This document shows, piece after piece, positions 59,076 through 64,000 of a stretch of 64,000 nucleotides of DNA (positions are counted from its first letter, which is position 1; the number at the start of each line of letters is the position of its first letter). The notes under the pieces were generated by a model. The model was not told the origin of the DNA. It made no database searches and saw only the letters and a list, made by a program, of their open reading frames with translations. The translations under genes were made by a program, and so were the position numbers. This DNA comes from an uncultured Porphyromonadaceae bacterium (GTDB lineage Bacteria; Bacteroidota; Bacteroidia; Bacteroidales; Muribaculaceae): NCBI GenBank assembly GCA_902493335.1, contig CABUPJ010000013.1, forward strand, positions 1 through 64,000. The letters run 5' to 3'.

Positions 59076-60100
59076 TAAATCAGGCGACATCGATTCTGCT
59101 TATAAGCCTGGCAGCCTTGTCGTCAGCAGCCGCCGTGCCTGACGATTTCCGCGGACTGACAGGCCGTGAGATTACAGCTAAAATCAGACTGATACGCCCC
59201 ACGGCGCTCGTCACCTCAACCCTCGGGGCCTCGGGCGCATGGGCCGTAACCGGCCGCTATGCTGTCAGAGACGACGGGTCGCTGACCGACTTCTACTCAG
59301 ACAGCCGCGACTATCGGCTCGGCAACATCGCCGTCGAACCGCCGCAGGGCATCGAACTGCTGCCGGTAGCGCCGGCGGCATGGTGGGGCGGCGTCTACGG
59401 CGACAGCGTCGTCAGAGATCTCGTCAACCTTGTGCCGGCCAACTTCGATGTCATAGCCCACAAACGCGACTATCCGCCCGGCAAGGTCGAAGAAGCCCTC
59501 TGCGATAACGGATTCTGGCGCAGCGGCATCGCCACGATAGCCTCGACCGAGACCAATGTCTTCGAGCCCGCCGACTGCTACAAGGGTGACTTCGCCCGCA
59601 TTTTCATGTATATGGCCGCCGTCTGGCCGATGTCGTTCTGGCAAAGCTACGGACCGATGATATACCTCGACGGCGACTGGCCGCTGCTCAACCTCTACAC
59701 CCGGCGTCTGCTGCTCGCGTGGCACCGCGACGACCCGGTCGACGACTTCGAGCGTCAGCGTGACAGGGTGATAAGCGAGGCACAGGGCTGCGGCAACCCA
59801 TTTGTCTCTATGCCCGAACTTGTCGAATATGTCTGGGGAGACAGCGTCGGACAGCCCTACACACCGCCGTCAGAGAGCGAAGAGCCGCGCCGGCCGCTCA
59901 AAGCCGTATATTCCATCGCCGCCGACCGCGTTCTGACTCTCTACAGTCCTTATATAGCCTCAGACGTGACGTGGACTGTCGACGGCAAAACTGTCGGGGA
60001 GGAGAGCATAAGTCTTAGCGACCTGGGCACAGGCCGACATGTCATAGCCTATAACAACCGACGACTCCGCGGCACACTCATAATCCATGTCAGGCCATGA
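59072..60100 (+). CDS. Secreted endonuclease I-family nuclease
   Basis: The roughly 342-residue protein has a signal peptide (about 1-21, ATG 59072). It contains the endonuclease I signature LLLAWHRDDPVDDFERQRDR, followed by AQGCGNPFVSMPELVEYVWG; the usual form is QGNRNPFID, so the asparagine ligand region is altered (GCGN rather than GNRN). YKGDFARIFMYMAA is also typical. It would cut extracellular DNA or RNA. A C-terminal beta domain of about 70 residues follows the nuclease fold. It is coupled to the genes on both sides. Confidence 0.85.
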   Translation: MINQATSILLISLAALSSAAAVPDDFRGLTGREITAKIRLIRPTALVTSTLGASGAWAVTGRYAVRDDGSLTDFYSDSRDYRLGNIAVEPPQGIELLPVAPAAWWGGVYGDSVVRDLVNLVPANFDVIAHKRDYPPGKVEEALCDNGFWRSGIATIASTETNVFEPADCYKGDFARIFMYMAAVWPMSFWQSYGPMIYLDGDWPLLNLYTRRLLLAWHRDDPVDDFERQRDRVISEAQGCGNPFVSMPELVEYVWGDSVGQPYTPPSESEEPRRPLKAVYSIAADRVLTLYSPYIASDVTWTVDGKTVGEESISLSDLGTGRHVIAYNNRRLRGTLIIHVRP

Positions 60101-60759
60101 AACAGCTTCTCACCGCCATATTTCTAATCCTCCTCCTCGCCGGCTGCGGCAAAGACCGCAAAGAGATTGTCGTCAATCCCTCGCTGAGCGCCGCCGAAAT
60201 CACCCTCGAAACCGGCGAACGCGCCGAAATCACCGTCAGCGACGCCGACGCCTTCACTGTCAGTTCGTCTGACGAAAGCGTCGTCACCGCCGAGGCCGAC
60301 ATCAGCCGTCGCAAGGTCATCGTCGAAGCCAAAGGCGCAGGGAGCGTCATCGTAAGCGTCTATGTCGGGCGCCCGGCACCGCTCACCGTCAAAGTCACCG
60401 TCACACAGACCGACCGCGCTCCCGATATCAGCGACCAGCTCGGCGACAGGTCGATGAGATATGTCTCTGACGGTCTGACGCTACGCTATGACGAGGGCGG
60501 CGTCATCTTCGAGACAGACGGGCGCGGACGATATACCATCGTCGACATCACGGCCGGACGCCGCATCGTCTTCGACGCGGGAGAACAGGCCGCCTCCATC
60601 CCCTTAAGACTCGAAAAAGCCTCACTGACAGTCGACGGCGAACCGCTGGCGCTACGCTATGCCGCCGCAGAGGCGCGCAGCAGCGACAACGCGACCGTCT
60701 GGTACTGTCTCGTCACGACCGACAACCGTCGCATCGTAATCGTCATGAATGAATTCTAA
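60097..60759 (+). CDS. Lipoprotein with BIG2-like domain
   Basis: The 220-residue protein has a lipobox LLLAGC (Cys about 17). Residues about 25-105 resemble a bacterial Ig-like (BIG2) module: LSAAEITLETGERAEITV, SSDESVVTAEAD and KGAGSVIVSVYVG. The C-terminal half is beta-rich and unassigned. It is the last gene of the three-gene secreted group (coupled by ATGA) and converges with tatD, overlapping it by four bases. Confidence 0.75.
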   Translation: MKQLLTAIFLILLLAGCGKDRKEIVVNPSLSAAEITLETGERAEITVSDADAFTVSSSDESVVTAEADISRRKVIVEAKGAGSVIVSVYVGRPAPLTVKVTVTQTDRAPDISDQLGDRSMRYVSDGLTLRYDEGGVIFETDGRGRYTIVDITAGRRIVFDAGEQAASIPLRLEKASLTVDGEPLALRYAAAEARSSDNATVWYCLVTTDNRRIVIVMNEF

Positions 60760-61310
60760 AAATCCTCGTCGGTCTCGGCGAAGCGCCGCGACGCCGGGAT
60801 TGCTATCAGAGTGGCGGGATTGTAAAGACGCCCCAACGACAGGTCGAAACCGGCGTCGAGCAACATTCTCGCCAGTTCGGGCTTGCCGCGGAAACCGTGG
60901 ATAATCCAGCGCTGAGACGGGCGCAGACGCCGTCGCAGGGCGATGAGTCTGTCGTAAGATTTGACGGCGTGGATGATGAGCGGCAGGTCGTATTCGCGGC
61001 TCAGACCGACCTGGCGCATGAATATCTCCTCCTGGCGCTCAGAATCGGCTCCCCGCAGGCGGTCGATGCCGGCTTCGCCGACGGCCACGACGTTGGGGTG
61101 TGCCTCTATGGCGAGGCGCATCGACGCTATCAGTTCATCGAGCCGCGCGTCGCTCATGCCGGCCGTATGCCAGGGATGTATGCCTATGCTGTAGAATCGG
61201 CCCGGGTCATCTGGCTGCTCGCCGGCATAAAGGTTTATGACGGCATTGGCGCCTGCCTGGCGGTTGTGGGTGTGGACGTCGTCGAAGTCTGTGATGTCGC
61301 GTCGTATCAT
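60756..61310 (-). CDS. TatD-family metal-dependent hydrolase, short form
   Basis: The 184-residue protein has the TatD features VHTH (metal-binding HxH) near the N-terminus, VGEAGIDRL (Glu ligand) and IIHGFRGKPELARMLL (His ligand). It ends at FAETDEDF, where longer members continue for about 30 more residues after this ETD motif, so it is short. Members are DNases or D-aminoacyl-tRNA-type hydrolases. It overlaps the yidD stop by four bases. Confidence 0.85.
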   Translation of the reverse strand: MIRRDITDFDDVHTHNRQAGANAVINLYAGEQPDDPGRFYSIGIHPWHTAGMSDARLDELIASMRLAIEAHPNVVAVGEAGIDRLRGADSERQEEIFMRQVGLSREYDLPLIIHAVKSYDRLIALRRRLRPSQRWIIHGFRGKPELARMLLDAGFDLSLGRLYNPATLIAIPASRRFAETDEDF

Positions 61311-61564
61311 GGCACAGGGTCATAACCGCTGCCGCCCCATGGATGGCAGCGCAGGATGCGTCTGATGGCGAGCCACGAGCCTTTGATTGCGCCGTGGCGG
61401 CGCAGGGCCTCGAGAGCATACCGGCTGCATGTCGGTGTATAGCGGCAACTCGGAGGCAGCATCGGCGAGATGGCTCCGCGGTAAAAAAGTATAGGCAGAC
61501 TGAGTAGAGCGACGGCGATTCTGTCGGCCGACTTGCAGATTCTTTTAACCGGGCCTGTTTTCAT
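61307..61564 (-). CDS. yidD: Membrane protein insertion efficiency factor YidD
   Basis: The 85-residue protein has the YidD core LPSCRYTPTCSRYALEAL, followed by HGAIKGSWLAIRRILRCHPWG with conserved cysteines. YidD aids YidC-dependent membrane insertion. Its start lies 20 bp inside rnpA, so the two are translationally coupled. This rnpA-yidD pairing is widespread. Confidence 0.94.
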   Translation of the reverse strand: MKTGPVKRICKSADRIAVALLSLPILFYRGAISPMLPPSCRYTPTCSRYALEALRRHGAIKGSWLAIRRILRCHPWGGSGYDPVP

Positions 61565-61994
61565 CTTGCGAGGAGGAAGAGGAGAGAGATTCAGATATCT
61601 TTGCCGGAGTGTTCACAGAAGCGGCGACAGCTTCAAGCAGACGGCGGACAGCGCTCTCGACACTCTGATAAGGTTTCAGCCCCGAAGCGACATAGATGAA
61701 GGCGATGTCGATTCTGACACCGTCGGGCAGCGCGACATCATGACGGTTGAGCCTGTAGGCCTCACGGACACGGCGGCGCATGGCGACACGGTCGACGGCA
61801 TGGCGCAGGCGCTTTTTGGGAACAGAAACGAGAAAACACAGAGGCGCGTCGCTGCTGCGGCGGGGATTAAGACGCCAAACGGCGCGCAGCGGATAGGCAA
61901 GCGCACCGTCAGTGTGGCTGTCGCGGCTAAAGAGTTGCTCGATTGCGACAGCGGAACAAAGTTTTTCTTTCTTATATAGCCTGGTTTTTATCAC
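61545..61994 (-). CDS. rnpA: Ribonuclease P protein component
   Basis: The 149-residue protein is the basic RnpA subunit that helps RNase P RNA mature tRNA 5' ends. It has the RNR-like motif in RVAMRRRVREAYRLNRH and the KKEKLCSAVAIEQLF opening. A Ser-rich tail (SLSSSSSQDENRPG) extends the usual length of about 120. Its start overlaps the hemD stop by four bases. rpmH is not adjacent, as usual in Bacteroidales. Confidence 0.93.
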   Translation of the reverse strand: MIKTRLYKKEKLCSAVAIEQLFSRDSHTDGALAYPLRAVWRLNPRRSSDAPLCFLVSVPKKRLRHAVDRVAMRRRVREAYRLNRHDVALPDGVRIDIAFIYVASGLKPYQSVESAVRRLLEAVAASVNTPAKISESLSSSSSQDENRPG

Positions 61995-62740
61995 TTGCCG
62001 GCCGTTTTCGACAGATATAAATCGAGGGCGGCTGTCATCGACGGAGCCTCGACCGACGGAGCCTCGATGTCAAGGCGCAGCCCGGCGTCTTTGACAGCTT
62101 TGGCGGTAGTGGCGCCGAAAGTGGCGATTTTGATATCGCCCTGATTGAAATCGGGGAAGTTCTTCGACAGAGACTCGATGCCCTGGGGACTGAAGAAGAC
62201 AAGCATGTCGTAATCAAACGGCTCGTCGGCGGCAAAGTCATTGCTGACAGTGCGATACATCACCGCACGCGTGTAGGTGAGATTGTTGTCGGCGAGAAGC
62301 TGAGAGTCAGAACCGTTGTTGACATCAGAGACGGCAAAGAGAAATTTCTCGTTCTTATGTTTGAGCATCGAGGGCAGAAGGTCGGCGAGATGGCCGGTCT
62401 TCGACGAGAAAATCTTGCGTTTGCGATAGACGATATATTTCTGCAGATAGTTGGCGATGGTATCGCTCGTGCAGAAATATTTCATCGTGTCGGGGATATT
62501 CACTCTCATTTCCTCGCAAAGCCTGAAAAAATGGTCGATAGCGGTCTTGGCGGTGAAAATCACTGCCGAATGGTCGAGAATCGACACTTTCTGCTGACGG
62601 AATTCCTTGGCGCTCAAGCCTTCGACTTTTATAAAAGGACGGAAAACAATTTCTACTCCGTATTTGTCTGCAATTTCAAAATACGGTGATTTTTCAGATG
62701 CGGGTCTGGGCTGAGAAACGAGTATCTTGTTTATTTTCAC
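61991..62740 (-). CDS. hemD: Uroporphyrinogen-III synthase
   Basis: The 249-residue protein matches the HemD fold, two similar lobes, with ILVSQPRPASEKSPYFEIADK at the N-terminus, SAVIFTAKTAIDHFF, and VFFSPQGIESLSKNF in the second lobe. It closes hydroxymethylbilane to uroporphyrinogen III in tetrapyrrole synthesis. Its location before rnpA is typical for this order. A small in-frame duplication APSVEAPSM lies near the C-terminus. Confidence 0.9.
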   Translation of the reverse strand: MKINKILVSQPRPASEKSPYFEIADKYGVEIVFRPFIKVEGLSAKEFRQQKVSILDHSAVIFTAKTAIDHFFRLCEEMRVNIPDTMKYFCTSDTIANYLQKYIVYRKRKIFSSKTGHLADLLPSMLKHKNEKFLFAVSDVNNGSDSQLLADNNLTYTRAVMYRTVSNDFAADEPFDYDMLVFFSPQGIESLSKNFPDFNQGDIKIATFGATTAKAVKDAGLRLDIEAPSVEAPSMTAALDLYLSKTAGK

Positions 62741-62771
62741 TATTGTGTGCGTTACAGAATTTAACGGGGCC

Positions 62772-63635
62772 TTAGACTATCATCAAGGCCATCTTATATA
62801 CAAATAATACAGGAATTATTTCTAAGGCGCAAAGGTACAAAATAAAATAGAGCAGAGACGAAAAATTTATGAAAAAAATTCTAAAACCTTTGACAATAAA
62901 CAGAAGTCGTGCTATAAAATAGAGGGTTGCGGCTATCACAATGACAGCCTTATCGGCTGACGGATAAAAAACTGCCAGCAGAACCGGAATGATAAGAGCC
63001 AGCCCGAGCATCGACTGCGAGGCGTTGAAGCCGGCTATCCAGGCAGCCCGCCGTTCGGACGAGGTGAATATATAACCCACTGTATTGTAGGCTGCGAGTT
63101 GAAATATATAGTATGCGGCCATAAGCCCTGACGTGCGTGCAACGCCGGTGAATATACCGATGTCGTCGGGACGGCTCTCGACTGTCGCCGTGACATAGAG
63201 TAGAATGCCGGCGCAGACTATGAACTGCCCGATAAGCAGCAGCGTCAGACGGGTTTCGTTCGACGTATGCTCGTCGAAGGCGTTGTTTCGGTCTTTGAAC
63301 GAACCGAGCTCGTCGAAGAAGTGCGAGAACATATGGCGGCTGTTCCTGACGTTGAGGGCGAGGAAGACAAAGAGCAGCACAAGTATCGTCAGAATTCCCG
63401 AATCACGGCCTATGCCGGTCTGGCGCGACGCCCCCTCGATGCCGTCGAGCCACGCGTCAGGATCGCGCTCCGCGACTGTAGCGACCGCGGCGACACTGTC
63501 GGCGGCTACACATGTGACCGTGTCGGCCACGGGCAGATGCGACGCTATCGAGTCGATGTCGAAGAGCGGCGTCAAGGCCGTATCTGTCTGCTGTATCGGA
63601 GCCGGCGATGTGTTCAGGGAATCGGCGTGGGTCAC
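62772..63635 (-). CDS. DUF4271 domain-containing membrane protein
   Basis: The 287-residue protein has a variable N-terminal part of about 75 residues and then about seven to eight hydrophobic segments (for example ILTILVLLFVFLALNV, LLLIGQFIVCAGILLYVTA). It ends in the ICALEIIPVLFVYKM-like pattern typical of DUF4271 (here LYLCALEIIPVLFVYKMALM). The function is unknown. It lies 31 bp upstream of hemD and 5 bp after the LOG gene. Confidence 0.85.
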   Translation of the reverse strand: MTHADSLNTSPAPIQQTDTALTPLFDIDSIASHLPVADTVTCVAADSVAAVATVAERDPDAWLDGIEGASRQTGIGRDSGILTILVLLFVFLALNVRNSRHMFSHFFDELGSFKDRNNAFDEHTSNETRLTLLLIGQFIVCAGILLYVTATVESRPDDIGIFTGVARTSGLMAAYYIFQLAAYNTVGYIFTSSERRAAWIAGFNASQSMLGLALIIPVLLAVFYPSADKAVIVIAATLYFIARLLFIVKGFRIFFINFSSLLYFILYLCALEIIPVLFVYKMALMIV

Positions 63636-63640
63636 TGCGG

Positions 63641-64000
63641 TCAGAATTTAGGGGTGAGTGTGAGTGTCGCCGGTTCGGCTGTCGCCATAGTGACGGCTTC
63701 GGCGGCATCTGCGGCGACCGACCATAGCCGCCTGTGGTCGGCTTTCATGAAACCGCGCTCAACGGCGGTGCCGAGCATGGCGAGGAGATTGTCATAATAG
63801 CCGTCGACATTATAAATGACGATATTGCCGTCATAGAGACCGAGCTGACGCCAGGTGATAATCTCCATCAGTTCCTCGAATGTGCCTATGCCGCCGGGCA
63901 GGGCGATGACGCCGCGCGCCAGCGAGGCCATCGTCTCCTTGCGTGAGTGCATGCCGTCGGTGACAATCAGCCTCGACAGTCCGGTGTGATGCCAGCCGCG
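63641..64000 (-). CDS. LOG-family protein (TIGR00730-type), 5' end cut by the window edge
   Basis: The visible 119 residues hold the LOG motif VIALPGGIGTFEELMEI and the preceding WHHTGLSRLIVTDGMHSRKE. The family are cytokinin riboside 5'-monophosphate phosphoribohydrolases or related nucleotide-processing enzymes. The reading frame stays open to base 64000, so the N-terminus (Rossmann start) lies outside. It is the most upstream visible gene of the hemD operon. Confidence 0.9.
   Translation of the reverse strand, partial: RGWHHTGLSRLIVTDGMHSRKETMASLARGVIALPGGIGTFEELMEIITWRQLGLYDGNIVIYNVDGYYDNLLAMLGTAVERGFMKADHRRLWSVAADAAEAVTMATAEPATLTLTPKF

Noticed and set aside
1..64000. CRISPR array
   Set aside because: No regularly spaced direct repeats of 24-40 bp and no cas genes were seen; the repeats present are isolated palindromes.
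1..64000. tRNA or rRNA genes
   Set aside because: No cloverleaf with GTTCRA-type T-arm or rRNA core sequence was found in the intergenic gaps examined.

Overview
The window looks like chromosome from a GC-rich member of the order Bacteroidales, most likely Muribaculaceae-like. The evidence is: many starts preceded by the Bacteroidota -7 element TAnnTTTG; Bacteroidota-typical neighbourhoods (lptE next to a sigma-54 activator and secG; pdxJ-exbB-exbD-tonB; hemD-rnpA-yidD-tatD with a DUF4271 gene); DUF2851 and BspA-type LRR proteins; and secreted proteins that end in a YYNLQGVRV-type tail. The genus is inference. No rRNA, tRNA, CRISPR array or classical insertion sequence was seen.

Layout. 1-263: intergenic, with a REP-like palindrome and nested hairpins. 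264-10474 (mostly minus): secreted TPR protein, S41 peptidase, flavin reductase-rubredoxin fusion, an rRNA m5C methyltransferase coupled to a PD-(D/E)XK nuclease, a U32-family tRNA hydroxylation protein, SecG, LptE and a sigma-54 activator. 10565-11606: a REP-associated tyrosine transposase (RAYT) bracketed by inverted copies of a 20-bp palindrome. 11755-16584: Ca/Na antiporter, CotH-like protein, YqeY, SerS. 16640-19726: a frameshifted AraC regulator divergent from a RibD-C/DHFR-like reductase, then a DUF389 membrane protein. 19871-21143: two AT-rich paralogous lipoproteins. 21239-24947: an envelope operon (LTA-synthase-like, PAP2, acyltransferase). 25042-30281: the pdxJ-exbBD-tonB-trmH-DUF2851 operon. 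30425-32385: NAD kinase and a YgjP-type metalloprotease. 32453-33897: a Fic protein flanked by related inverted repeats. 34528-36887: RbfA, a LolC/E-like permease, a radical SAM protein. 36895-39742: TraB/GumN protein with an ABC transporter and GntR regulator. 40109-44989: a 1321-residue secreted amidase and a propeller protein. 45288-47562: three tandem FKBP-type isomerases.

47563-50000 is the most unusual stretch. It alternates GC-rich fragments (an orphan end of an Rhs-type core, and two copies of the 5' part of a secreted-protein gene) with AT-rich genes for small secreted proteins. It looks like a decayed or reshuffled polymorphic-effector cassette locus. 50224-60759 holds secreted proteins (EEP phosphatase, two large surface proteins, esterase fusion, endonuclease I, lipoprotein) and housekeeping genes (trmB, mrp, aroQ). 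60756-64000 is a tightly coupled operon: LOG-family protein (cut by the window edge), DUF4271, hemD, rnpA, yidD, tatD.

Two palindromic repeat families run through the window. One has a GAGCTC core, a conserved TATTA(A/T)TGTG head and a resident RAYT. The other has the form TATGGAGC-stem-TTCA-stem. Arms differ between copies but stay complementary, which suggests hairpin-level selection.
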